From assembly GCF_000165395.2 (NCBI RefSeq), contig NW_026261572.1, forward strand, positions 496,001-560,000: 64,000 nt of DNA. The letters are read 5' to 3'. Origin of the DNA: Babesia bovis T2Bo. Taxonomy: Eukaryota > Apicomplexa > Aconoidasida > Piroplasmida > Babesiidae. This document shows positions 34,924 to 45,492 of the stretch, one piece after another. Every line of letters begins with the position of its first letter. The stretch's first letter is position 1. Made by a program: the position numbers and the translations under genes. Below the pieces are notes generated by a model. It was not told where the DNA came from, made no database searches, and saw only the letters and a list, made by a program, of their open reading frames with translations.

Positions 34924-37416
34924 ATGGTGTGTACCCTTGTGGATAAGATGTTGTTTAAGGGCCTTGCTAGGTATGCTACTATTTGCAGTGACTCTGAGAG
35001 TTCTTCTGAGGAAAGTTCGTTAATAGAAGGCACTGTTTCTGCTGATTCGCGACCGTCTTCTTCCGATGTGTTTCACGATACTGACAACCTTGATGTCTGT
35101 GTTGATGCGATACCTTTAGACAGTGTCTACTACAACACGATTATAAAGATTAATCGGAACGACACTAGTAATTTGGATGACTTTGAGCGTGATATTCGCA
35201 AGCGGGATCCCACTCTGCATTTTGGTAAGGTTTTATTATTATGTTTACATCCATACAGCGAAAAGCGCTCAGGGTTTATCAGGCATATTGCGTAATGGCT
35301 TATCTGAAACTCCTAGACCGCAGCAGTTGATATGGTTAATTGCTCGTTTTGAGGCAATATGTCAGCGTCTTCATGAGTCTGGTAATAGCATCTGCAGTAT
35401 CGTATCCGGTAACGCTAGCATGACTGTTAAACAGTTATTGCAACTATTTGAGAAGGAGCGTAAGAAGATATTCGGTTCTGTTGACTTCTTTCCCATTGGT
35501 GAGCCTTATTTAGGTATTCCTCCATTCAGTCACTTTTTCAAGCGTGAGGAGCTGTTCTACTTTGGCCTTTGTTCTATGCCTTATGACGAAGTATCAATCC
35601 ACTCTATTGAGGGTACCATTGATGCTGTTCAATCTCTTATATTGGATGATTCCCAGTGTTTACGTTATGATTTGGGTACTCGTTTTGTATTATATTCTCA
35701 TTTTGAGAATTGTGGTAATGACACCGTTCAATACACAGACTGTAGCGAGGCCTTATTTCATTCTTGGATAAATGAAACTCCTATAAGGATTGTTCGTGCT
35801 TTCAATGCTATTTCTCGGTACGTTAACTTGTTTATATAGTTATGGCATTTAGGTACGCTCCTCTTTGGGGTTACCGTTACGACGGTCTTTATCGCATTAT
35901 CGGTATGTATTCTGACAACAACAAGCAGGGTTACCGTGTTTGGGCATATATATTTAGTGTCTGTAACCCTGAGCTTGAGCCTCCTGTGTTTGTGCCATCA
36001 GAGGAGCACTTTGAATTGGGTAGCATTACTGACCAGGAGTTGAAATCATATTTATCAATGCAGTTTGAGTTGCATATGAAGTCTCAGCGTATATTACGTC
36101 GTCGTTTACCTGAAGATTTAAGGCGCGTTGATGTATATTTATCTGGCCAGCATTTATTTACTATAGCTGTACCTCACTTATTACGTCACAATTCTAGGAC
36201 GGTTGGCAGTTCGAGGTTACCTTTGGTCGTCAACTTTGCGATAATCTACCGTTACATAAAGCGTTTATGTGAAAAGACTGGTTTAGCTAAAGATTGGTTA
36301 TCTGGTCCCGTTGCTGAGTACGAGCGTGGTCGTCGTGAGGTTTCTGATGTTTGGTGGTCCCGTGGTGGATTCTTGCCTATGAAGTTGATGATGCAATATC
36401 AGGAGCCTCGTCGTTTACTACGTGTGGATATGGGTGACGGTACATATCACAAGCGTGTTGTATCGCACAGTGTCCGTTACCAAAAATCTTTGGCTATAAA
36501 TCGTGAGATGGCCAAGACTATTGCACGTCCATTTTTTCCGCAGTCTGATACCGATAGCATATGGACATATCTGGATCTTGCGGAACCCATGCCATCTTCT
36601 TGGAACCCCTACGAAGATATTAGTGCGGGTTCGGAGATACATCCAATTCCTGTGATAAACAATGTAGACGATGAGTTACCTCCCATGGTGTTCACTTATA
36701 TCCGTAGCAATATTTACTTTTCACGTCTTCCGCAGTTAAACTTTGACCCTGTATGTGCTGGTTGTGTGCCTGACGGTGTTAAGAAAGGTGCTTGTCAGCC
36801 TGTGGCCATTAACGGTTTTTGCATGGGTCTCATGGACTCCAACGGCCGGGTATACTGCCAGGGTATAAACAAGAGCTACTTATCTACTATTCAATCTCGT
36901 GCTGCATGCTCAGATAATTGTCCATGTTCTGACAGTTGTACAAATCGTCTTGCTGAGGGTGTTCAGTTACCTGTGAAGTTATTGAAGACCAGTAACATGG
37001 GCTGGGCTCTTCACTGCATGGTGCCTATATCTGCTGGCACTTACATTATGCAGTACATTGGTGAGATCATTTGTCGTCGTGAGATGATGGCTCGTGAGCA
37101 CCAGTACGACAAGCTTGGTAAGTTTAACTACTGCATGGAGGCGGTTGAGATGGAGACTCTGTATGATGACTGGCAGATGCCCTGCATTGACTCTATGTTG
37201 GTTGGCAATATTGCTCGTTTTTTAAATCATTCATGTGACCCTAATGTGGAGGTTATAACTGTATGGCGTGGTGACGATTTCCCGTGCATTGCTGTCTATG
37301 CTATTCGTGACATTCCGGCTGGTGAGGCTCTGACCTACTGTTACGGTTCTCAGTACAAGAGTATCCCATGCCTCTGTGGCACTGACAAGTGCAAGGGCGT
37401 CATCGGCAACATATAA
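34924..37416 (+). CDS. SRA (YDG) + SET domain histone lysine methyltransferase, SUVH-like
   Basis: Three exons (34924-35224, 35259-35817, 35853-37416) with 34- and 35-nt introns give 807 residues. The N-terminus has an acidic Ser-rich stretch. Residues about 160-330 form an SRA domain: IPPFSHFFKREELFYFGL, PIRIVRA, then YRYDGLYRIIG across the second intron and GYRVWAYIFSV. A cysteine-rich pre-SET follows (CSDNCPCSDSCTNRL), then SET (MGWALHC, YIGEIICRREM, ARFLNHSCDPNVEV, IPAGEALTYCYG) and post-SET (CLCGTDKC). The catalytic NHSC and closing Tyr are present. SUVH proteins methylate histone H3 Lys9 and use SRA to bind modified DNA; target and DNA preference here are inferred. Split reading would wrongly give two genes. 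Confidence 0.88.
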
Positions 37417-37477
37417 CAACGTAATGTAGTGTTAACATAGCTCACTATAGATGGTCACCACATTTAAATGAGAGTTT

Positions 37478-38904
37478 TTAGAATTCTTCATGGCGCTGGT
37501 CGGCGACATGCTTTTCTACGAAGGATGTGAGATCCTCGAGTGTGCGTTTGCCCTCGTAGGACATGACATCAGTGCCACCTGGTTTGATGAGTAGGACGGT
37601 TGGGTAAGCGGTCCATTGGATGAATTCAAGTTCAGATTCGTTGGCGTCACCGTTGAGTAGTGCTACGCTGACGCGTCCGTCAGATCCCATGGTTTCACCG
37701 AATGATGTAAATACTGGCATGAACTTCTTGCAATGTTCACAGAATGGTGAGTGGATCATGAGCAATATTGGTTTAGATGCGTTTTGTACGTAGCTGGTGA
37801 GTGTTTTACCAACAAGTGTGACTACGGGGCCGTCGTTGCTAGTGGGTTCGGCTTCACTCTTAATGCTGCGTGGTACTTTACCAGCCTCTACATCGGAGTA
37901 GAAGCGTATCACTGCCTCAACGTCGTCGTAGGGGTAGACCTCTGGGAGAAGGATGTACCTGCCGGCATTGGTCTGGTGTGCTACGGCGGGGAAGGATTCT
38001 ATGGCAAATGCCTCTTTGGCAGCAGTGAATTTCTCGACATCGAGCCACGCGAATAGTACGCTAGCGCGCAATTTACGTGCGACGGAGATGAAGGTACTAC
38101 GGTATTTATCGTAGTCAGCCTGGGTGGCGCAGAACCACGATATGGCCTTGCCAGAGTTGAAGTAACGCACATAGTTGGCGTGACCAATCTCAGCAAAGAG
38201 GGGCAGGCTCTCCTGTCTTACGAATTCAACCAACTCTTCAACTGTTGAGCCGGTGAACTCGAAACGGTCGTTGCCTCTGTGCATCACGTAGATTTCCTTC
38301 TTACCCTGGTGTACAAAATAGAAGGTAGCATCACTACGGTGGATATCAGCCAAATTTTCATACTCCTGCATAAGCTCCTCGCTGCTATCGTGGCCGGAGG
38401 CGACGAAGATGATATCTGCTTCATGAATGATATCGTCAGCGCTTACCACCCTGACTACAGCTGGCAGTAGGATATCCTTGCACCATGATACGATTCCGTC
38501 GGCTTGGCGTGTACCATCGTATTCACGAGGGTTACCTTTACGGAAGAACTTGATGGTTGGGTATCCTTCAATACCGAACTCTTGTGCAACAGTGGGAGCG
38601 CCGTCACAGTTCAATTCGGCCAAAATGATTTCGCTACCTTCTTCCGATAGTTGTTTGGCGGCCTTCTCATATTCCGGTGCCAATGACTGGCAGTGCATAC
38701 ACCTGTGCAACTGTGTTGATGCGAGAGCCACGCTTACCATGGAGCATAGAACTTAACCAAGACAGCATCATTATCAGAAATGAACTTGTGGATGGTATGT
38801 TCGGTCAATTCAACGACTGCCGAGGGCCCATTTTCACTTGTAGCGCTGGCGAAGCCCAGGCTAATCAATGAGCACACTAGCGCCAAAGCGCTGCGGAAAT
38901 CCAT
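37478..38904 (-). CDS. PDI: Protein disulfide isomerase (two thioredoxin active sites)
   Basis: Two exons split by a 35-nt intron (38703-38737) exactly inside the first active site. The ATG at 38904 gives a signal peptide (FRSALALVCSLISLGFASA). The a domain has FYAPWCMHCQSLAPEYEKA: CMHC where most PDIs have CGHC. Domains b and b' follow, then a' with SPFCEHCKKFMPVF: CEHC, with Phe instead of Trp before the site. The C-terminus is DQRHEEF, an unusual variant of the KDEL/HDEL ER-retrieval signal. About 463 residues, a little shorter than typical PDI. It oxidises and isomerises disulfides in the ER lumen; ERO1 at 50843 would re-oxidise it. Confidence 0.92.
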
Positions 38905-39398
38905 TATATATTGATGATGAGTGTGTCTTTAGGTTATGTTTAGTATTCCTTCGACACAAGGCTTGCTTATGTTCGAATATGTACAAATATGACTGAATTA
39001 CAGCCCTTATCGGGGACGTTGAAGTACACACTATGGGGATGAAACGTGAACCCAGTGGTTAAAGCAGCTCGATGAAGCGTGAAATATCCTCGCGGACAGT
39101 TGATTCTATATGAGGTGTGTCTACTTTTGGCGGGTGCGACATTTTGCGCCGGTGTCTTGCGCGTCTTCTGCGACAACATCGCTATACTCGGCACATTAAC
39201 CTCTTAAAACCATTGATCCAAGCAATTAAGACCCTTATCTAGCACGTCACTTGTAGATTCCATTGTAATATAACTATATATCCACTTTGTACGCCCAATG
39301 GCTACCATTGACTCTACACACTTACACTTCTGGCATTACTTCCTACGTTTCCCGTCTTAGTTGACATTTACTGTCGCTCACGGGTCAGATAGTGTCTA
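38905..39398. promoter_or_regulatory. Divergent intergenic region
   Basis: 494 bases between the divergent starts of PDI and the prolyl hydroxylase. A GC-richer patch at 39060-39180 contains short minus-strand frames (one of 27 codons, MSHPPKVDTP...) with coding-like look but no support from splicing or homology. Confidence 0.4.
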
Positions 39399-40213
39399 AT
39401 GGAAGGCAATAGTGGTTGTTTAGTGGAGGATTACGACGGCCTTGAGCACGTAGTTACAATATCTGATGACGGTTGTGGTTATGAGATTCGTTGCCATAAA
39501 GAGAGTGAATTGATATTGGAATCACCTGATGAAGGGGTTCAGCGTCGTTGTCCAAAGTTATACATATCTATTGATCCGCACGTATCTCTTATTCTCAACT
39601 TATTGGAGCCCAGTTGGGTTCGTCATCTTATAGATCTTGGTAACACCCGTTGGATTAGTAGCAAGACTTCCACTGGTCGTTTATCATCTCATCCAGTAGG
39701 TATTTGTTTATAACTGTTATTACGTACAGGATTCCTACACTACTCAGGTTAGCGCCACTCGTCGTAGTCAGAGCGCTGTGTTCCAGCATGGCGAGACTGA
39801 GATTATCGCTCGTATAGAGCACCGCGTATCGCTTATAGCTGGTGTTAGTGTAGATCACTTGGAGCGTCTGGTTATGGTCAAGTACTCACCCGGCGACTAC
39901 TTCAAGGAGCATCATGACGGTGCATTCCGCACTCATACGGTACTGCTGTACCTGAATGGTGAGTAATATCTATTATCTGACAATTTAAAATATCTGTGAA
40001 TATGTTTATTCAGATGTTGATGGCGGGGAGACAGTGTTCCCCGAGTTAAAAATCGCAGTGCGTCCTGTTGGTAACAGCGCTCTCTATTGGAAGAACACTA
40101 CGGAAGATGGCGTTGCAGACTTTCGTATGGTTCACGCTGGCGTGTGCCCCAAGTCGGGGACTAAGTATGCTGTCAACTGCTTCTTCAACGTGGAGCCTGT
40201 ACGGACTCAGTAG
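39399..40213 (+). CDS. Prolyl 4-hydroxylase-like 2-oxoglutarate/Fe(II) dioxygenase
   Basis: Three exons (39399-39695, 39730-39958, 40014-40213) give 241 residues. The double-stranded beta-helix core carries KYSPGDYFKEHHDG (iron-binding HxD), LLYLNDVDGGETVFPEL, MVHAGVCP (distal His) and GTKYAVNCFF (Lys for 2-oxoglutarate). These are all catalytic positions of the P4H family. No signal peptide, so it is cytosolic or nuclear, unlike collagen hydroxylases. Protist relatives hydroxylate Skp1 or ribosomal proteins, but the substrate here cannot be told. Its 3' end overlaps the 3' end of LSM8 by 7 bases. Confidence 0.88.
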
Positions 40214-40617
40214 ATGACTGGTTTGATAGGTTCTGCTTCAAGTCCTTCAAGGGTCTTGTCGACTTCCATATCAACTTCTCCCACCAGTGCTCTGTAATTT
40301 ATAATATAACAGTGTCCACAACTTGTATATACACTTTATATAGTGGTATCTACTACAGAAGGCAGTATTTATGCAACTTACATATTATCTCCTCTGATGA
40401 GGTATATCCCTAGCGGCAGGTCCTCGAATGGTACTCCTTTCCGGAATACTCGCTCAACACAGTTGTAGAGTACTAGGTTGGTAACTTGATCGAATCCCTT
40501 CAGGTCGCCGATGAACACTCTGCCGTCGACTGTAACCACGCACACCTGGCCTAGGGAATATGATTATTGGTTGATCTAGGGCTTACATTCAATGAACTGC
40601 TCAAGTGACGGGGCCAT
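40207..40617 (-). CDS. LSM8: U6 snRNA-associated Sm-like protein LSM8
   Basis: Three exons (40617-40587, 40550-40382, 40291-40207) with introns of 36 and 90 nt give 94 residues, the normal LSM8 length. The Sm motifs are CVVTVDGRVFIGDLKGFDQ (Sm1) and GIYLIRGDNIALVGEVD (Sm2), with a LSM8-like tail EGLEAEPIKPV. LSM2-8 rings bind the 3' end of U6 snRNA in the nucleus. The gene was missed by simple frame scans because exon 1 is only 31 bases. It converges on, and overlaps, the prolyl hydroxylase. Confidence 0.92.
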
Positions 40618-40927
40618 TGTAGTTGCAGGCGTTCACATTTCAGGGATATCGATTGGCGGCGTTACTCTGGTATCTCGTACACACCCGCCCCGTCATCCAC
40701 TATTTTTGCTTATAGTGCACATCTATATAGATTCTATATACCTACTACGTTATCTAAAGGATATAATGATTTACAACGTGTGTCAGTCCACTTTTGGACA
40801 TTTCAACGGCAGCTTCTTCTCGTTGTGGGCAGTACAATGATTTTTGCTCTGCCAGGGGTCAAGAAAAAGTCTTACGGATTCAATCACACGTATGTGATAT
40901 GTTAAACATATGCCAACAAAGCAATCT
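40618..40927. other. Intergenic region
   Basis: 310 bases: the 5' flank of LSM8 and the 3' flank of the AP2-domain gene, both minus. No feature recognised; overlapping short frames look random. Confidence 0.4.
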
Positions 40928-42841
40928 TTACTTGTTTTCATTATCGTTTTTAAATCCCAGATCTTGGAGTCTACCATCGACTATTGCGCGCTGGGTACGT
41001 CTGTCTATTATATGTTCATAGCCTTCTACTGGTTCTCGGAGTGCTTCCAGTAGTCCTTCGTGGTAGCTTTTGTCGAGTAGCAGAATTTTATCAACAAGAT
41101 CGTTGACGATGCGTTCTTCAACTTCTACATCAAATTCGTTGAATGTGTTCCTTATGTAGTCTAGTCGCCATCTGCGTGCTTCTTGGAAGCCTCCTACGAT
41201 TCCGAATAGGTTTTCGTGGAAGCACTTTTGCATACGGCATCCGTTGATTGACAGATCCACTACCCATCTTCTACGGCTGGTTTCAAATCGTATGCATCCC
41301 GTATGGCGTGACCCTCGTTTTACTCTTTCATTACAATTTCCTTTTCTTCCATCGATTACAAGTTGGCATGATCTTTGGTATTCATTATGCATGACCATGC
41401 GTGGGTCCCATTGCCATGTCCAGGAAAACAACTGCTTGTAATCTGCAGCAAAAATTAACTCATCTGGCACACTTAAAGGGTGTGCTTTGAATGTAGATAC
41501 TACTTTTTGTAGCTGCGATAGTCTTTCAGTGAGTTCTGTACTCTTGGATCCTGTTATTTCCACAAGCCATTGTCGTAGAACGTGGGATATATCATTTTGA
41601 AGTTGGTCTGCGACGGTATGAACTCCTATAATGCAAAATGCAGGCTGATGCGATTCTATGCATCTTATTAGCAGAAACTGGAAGCAGCAGCTGCGATGAG
41701 AAAATCGGCGCAGCATGAACAACAGGGCTACAGATGGGAAAACGTGCAACTCACAAGGGTTTGTACATTCAATTACTTCTGGAATCCACTATTTCAATAA
41801 GTGCACACCCTTTTGTGGAATCTTCTATTGATGAAAAAATGCGGATACTTATTTTCACCACTGGTAGTGGAAACTCCAGGTTACTGATCGAATCGGTTGA
41901 TAAGGCTCATTGGGTGACCGGAACTCAGGTTCCATATGCTTTGGTACGGATCTAATGTGGATAGTAGTTGGAAATTGCTTTATTGGGCGAATTCACAAAA
42001 CTGCTTACCTGATGGAATGAGGCCGGTGCCTATCATGGTAGCCACTACTAGCATCCTTTGATTGTTAGGCATGAGTAACATATTGGCTTCAAATTCTTCT
42101 CCTATTACTTCTCTGGATGTATACTTGGGAAACATGTAAGGTAGCACTGGGCTATCTTTGGATCGTTTGACCCAGAAGCAGTATGGTCTAATGGCCACTA
42201 TTGCGCAACGATAGGGCTCAGTCTCGCTATCATCTTGAACCAGCACTGGTAGCACCCGCATATGTAGGCATTTCTGGTATGTCATTAAATCTAATCCTTG
42301 TGTACTACCTGTTTAGTCAGGAGGTTATCGCAAATTAGGTGGGCGCACCGCGGCTCGTCGGATGTACTTTCTTGTATTGATATTCCGCAAAATCCAATAC
42401 TGGACTCCTCTCCGAATAGTGTATTGTATGCACGGATGTAACGCAAAGTTTGTTCGCAGTCCCTGGAAAATGCTTTGGACTATCTAGAGCAAGCTCACCA
42501 GTTATCTGGGATTCCAACCAAGCTTATGCCCAGCACAAGCTGGAAGTCGTAAGGCTCGTTATAGAAGCTGTACATCCCTTGCATTGTCATTGTGCACGTA
42601 TCTCGGTTTAATTCAGTGCTGTATCCCAAGACATCGTGCTGGAAGACAGCTTGACACGCACTGGACGCAGTGTTGCGCCACAGCACGCTTTCAATGCAGC
42701 TATATTCCACTGCGTAAAAGTACTCTTGAGTTATGTGCTGTGGATCCACTAGGTATTTGAACGTTGAATACCGGTGTCAAGTGTATTCTTGTGGATCACA
42801 GTTACATTTACACTTGCTTTGGGTGATTGGCAGTTACACAT
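40928..42841 (-). CDS. AP2-domain protein (ApiAP2-type), multi-exon
   Basis: Assembled from the ATG at 42841 (MCNCQSPKA) through about five further exons with GT-AG introns (three of about 36-60 nt, one about 190 nt) to the stop at 40928. The C-terminal part has an AP2-like DNA-binding domain (about 41170-41320): HTGCIRFETSRRRWVV, a G-x-x-x-K-CF strand, then FGIVGGFQEARRWRLDYI, matching the three-strand plus helix pattern of ApiAP2 domains. The N-terminal 300 residues contain no domain I know. ApiAP2 proteins are the main transcription factors of Apicomplexa. A nuclear role is inferred. Some introns could be placed differently; the domain call is fairly firm. Confidence 0.7.
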
Positions 42842-43054
42842 CACTTTGGAAATGGCCACAGAAGACTTCAATGTAGTTTGTTTAATGTTTGAGCTTGAAA
42901 AAATGTATATAGTAACTCTGTCAGAGTATGTGCTGTGGCACTGACTCAACGCTTGTAGTCAGTATAAATTCCTATAGACATGTTATTTTAGCAAATATTT
43001 AAGGGTGTATCATTACCTTTAGGCTATGGCCGATGTAGCGTTTTGTTTTTTACA
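42842..43054. promoter_or_regulatory. Divergent promoter region, AP2 gene / LeuRS
   Basis: 213 bases between the two divergent starts; both promoters must lie here or overlap the first exons. No known motif recognised. Confidence 0.45.
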
Positions 43055-45403
43055 ATGCGCTCGGCGCTCTCCGCGGGACATGTTGGCGTTACAGATTCTC
43101 TGGGATTCCTACTGCTACTTTTGACACTAGTATTATATCTGTCTGTAGTGTGCAGCTGGAAACTTCGGCCGCCTGGGTTGAGATCTGAGGAAATACGTCA
43201 CCGTAGATTATTCTCCGCTGAAGCTGTGATTCCCACTACTCAGACAAGACGCCATCGTAGAAATGATGAAGTCGTGGATCGTGAAGCCCGATGGCAGAGT
43301 TTTTGGGAGTCTAATGATATTTTCAATGCTGACTTTTGTCGTGGTAACCTAGAATCCACTGGGTTTGGGATGCCCGAATGTCCCAAGTTCTATGGATTAT
43401 GTATGATTCCTTATCCATCTGGTGAGGGATTACATGTAGGTCACTTACTGGGCTACACAGCGCTGGATGTTGTATGTCGGTACAAGCGTATGCAGGGATA
43501 CCAAGTTTTATGTCCCATAGGATGGGACTCCTTCGGTTTACCTGCTGAGCGTTATGCTGAGAGTGTGGGTCGTGACGTTAAGCAGGTTACTTTGGAGAAT
43601 ATTGCTAGATTCAAGCACCAGCTTAAGCGCATGGGTTTTGCATTTGACTGGTCACGTGAGCTGGCTACCAGTGATCCGGGTTACTACAAGTGGACCCAAT
43701 GGATGTTCCAGGAGTTTTATCGCAGCGGTATAGCTTACCGTGCCAACCAACTTGTCAACTGGTGCCCTGATTTAGGTACAGTTCTTGCTAACGAGGAGGT
43801 GCGCAACGGCCTTTCGGCCAGGGGCGGGTTCCCGGTATATCGCAAAAACGCTCAACAGTGGCTTCTCAGGATATCGCAATACGCGCAGCGTCTTTTAGAC
43901 GGTCTGGATGCCCTAGACTGGCCCCAGTCCATAATAGACGCCCAGAAGAAGTGGATTGGCATAGAGAAAGGCTATAAGGTAGCACTCAGGGTAGCAGGTA
44001 AACCTGGCACCATGGACCCACTTTATCTGTTTGTTACTGATCTAGATCTCCTGACACAGGCTACCCACGTGGAGATACCCGCGGAGACTGACGACATTAT
44101 GCAGTATGTGTTACCAGAGAACGTGTCGCGTGTTGATGAACTCCTGAGGGAGACTTCCACGATGTCGAACCTAGAGCGCTACGACAGGAAACTTTGTGTG
44201 GAGACAGGTACCTATATACTAGTCCCTGGCACTGGAACTCGTTTACCGTTGTGCATCACCAACACGCCTATGTTATTTTCACATCCCATCAACTGCCGGA
44301 TAGCCCTTGGCCAGACTGTGGATGGGTCCACGGGTAATGACAACCTGAAAGTCACTCCTAGAAATCCACCTAATGACCCGGACGCCTGTGTTACGGCCAA
44401 TATACCTGATGAAGATCCCAGCATCGAGCCCTTTATCAACGTAAAGATGAAGGACTGGGTATTCAGCAGGTCGCGTTATTGGGGTGAGCCAATACCGCTT
44501 GTAGAACGTGATGGATCCTTCGAGTGTATACCGGACCTACCACTGGAAACAAGTAGTCATCATAAAGAGACGATGCCTCAGTGGGCAGGCTCTTCATGGC
44601 ATTACTTGCGATTTTGCGACGCCAGGAACCAAGAGGCACCATTCGATAGACGCAAGGCTGAACGATGGATGCCAGTGGATTTATACATTGGCGGCACTGA
44701 GCACGCGGTATCACATTTGCTGTATGCAAGATTCTGGAACAAGTTACTATTTGACCTAGGGCTATCGCCTGTGGAGGAACCCTTTAGGAAGATTGTGCTG
44801 CACGGCATCATACGGAGTCCTTCGTTTAGCATTGGCAGCACGCCTGTGGATGCGGACAAGGTGACCAAGCACAAGGGGCGCTATGTACTGAAACACGACC
44901 TCGATACTGAGGTCAGTGTAAAACTCGAGAAAATGTCGAAATCCAGGAACAATATAGTATCACCTGATGACATAATAGCTAAATTCGGTGCTGACGCCCT
45001 GCGTATGCATTTACTTTTCCTAGGGCCTATTCACAAGGACAAGGTCTGGTCTGATAGTGGCCTTATAGGCGTTGCCCGCTTATTAGATCGCATTACTGCG
45101 TTCTTTAGAACAGCGCGCGTTGTGGATGCAGCGCCAAAGAGCGACGTGGTAATAGATCAGTATGTGGCCCGGATAACACGGGCCATAGAAGAATACAGTT
45201 TCAATGTGGCCATTGCGGATTTCTTCAAGCTATTCGATTACATATATGACATTTCCAATGGACGTGCTATTGACCGTGGAGTTGGGGGCACGTACATCAA
45301 GCTTTTAGCGCCTTTCGCGCCACATATTGCTGAGGACCTTTGGCATATTCTATATCCCGACAGAACGGGGTCAGTGGCGTATGAGCCTTTTCCCAAGGCA
45401 TAG
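43055..45403 (+). CDS. LARS: Leucyl-tRNA synthetase, apicoplast-targeted
   Basis: Single exon, 782 residues. The N-terminus has a hydrophobic signal (SLGFLLLLLTLVLYLSVVCS) followed by a basic, Arg-rich stretch, the bipartite leader of apicoplast proteins. Catalytic motifs: HIGH as HVGH in PYPSGEGLHVGHLLGY, GWDSFGLPAE, an editing (CP1) domain in the middle, WYL-equivalent GSSWHYLRF, GGTEHAVSHLLYARFW, and KMSKS in EKMSKSRNNIVSPDDII. The protein is bacterial-type, as expected for an organelle enzyme; the C-terminus is somewhat short. It charges tRNA-Leu for plastid translation. Start chosen as the first ATG giving the signal peptide. Confidence 0.93.
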   Translation: MRSALSAGHVGVTDSLGFLLLLLTLVLYLSVVCSWKLRPPGLRSEEIRHRRLFSAEAVIPTTQTRRHRRNDEVVDREARWQSFWESNDIFNADFCRGNLESTGFGMPECPKFYGLCMIPYPSGEGLHVGHLLGYTALDVVCRYKRMQGYQVLCPIGWDSFGLPAERYAESVGRDVKQVTLENIARFKHQLKRMGFAFDWSRELATSDPGYYKWTQWMFQEFYRSGIAYRANQLVNWCPDLGTVLANEEVRNGLSARGGFPVYRKNAQQWLLRISQYAQRLLDGLDALDWPQSIIDAQKKWIGIEKGYKVALRVAGKPGTMDPLYLFVTDLDLLTQATHVEIPAETDDIMQYVLPENVSRVDELLRETSTMSNLERYDRKLCVETGTYILVPGTGTRLPLCITNTPMLFSHPINCRIALGQTVDGSTGNDNLKVTPRNPPNDPDACVTANIPDEDPSIEPFINVKMKDWVFSRSRYWGEPIPLVERDGSFECIPDLPLETSSHHKETMPQWAGSSWHYLRFCDARNQEAPFDRRKAERWMPVDLYIGGTEHAVSHLLYARFWNKLLFDLGLSPVEEPFRKIVLHGIIRSPSFSIGSTPVDADKVTKHKGRYVLKHDLDTEVSVKLEKMSKSRNNIVSPDDIIAKFGADALRMHLLFLGPIHKDKVWSDSGLIGVARLLDRITAFFRTARVVDAAPKSDVVIDQYVARITRAIEEYSFNVAIADFFKLFDYIYDISNGRAIDRGVGGTYIKLLAPFAPHIAEDLWHILYPDRTGSVAYEPFPKA

Positions 45404-45492
45404 CTAAATCACATATAATCACCACTAAATTGTTACTATTATATAACAGTTCCCTATGAGACATGTTCGGGGGATCGCTACCCTACTTCAGT

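Noticed and set aside
34924..35839. First two exons of the SET gene as separate genes (one resembling a short hypothetical)
   Set aside because: Removing 34- and 35-nt GT-AG introns joins all three into one frame and completes the SRA domain.
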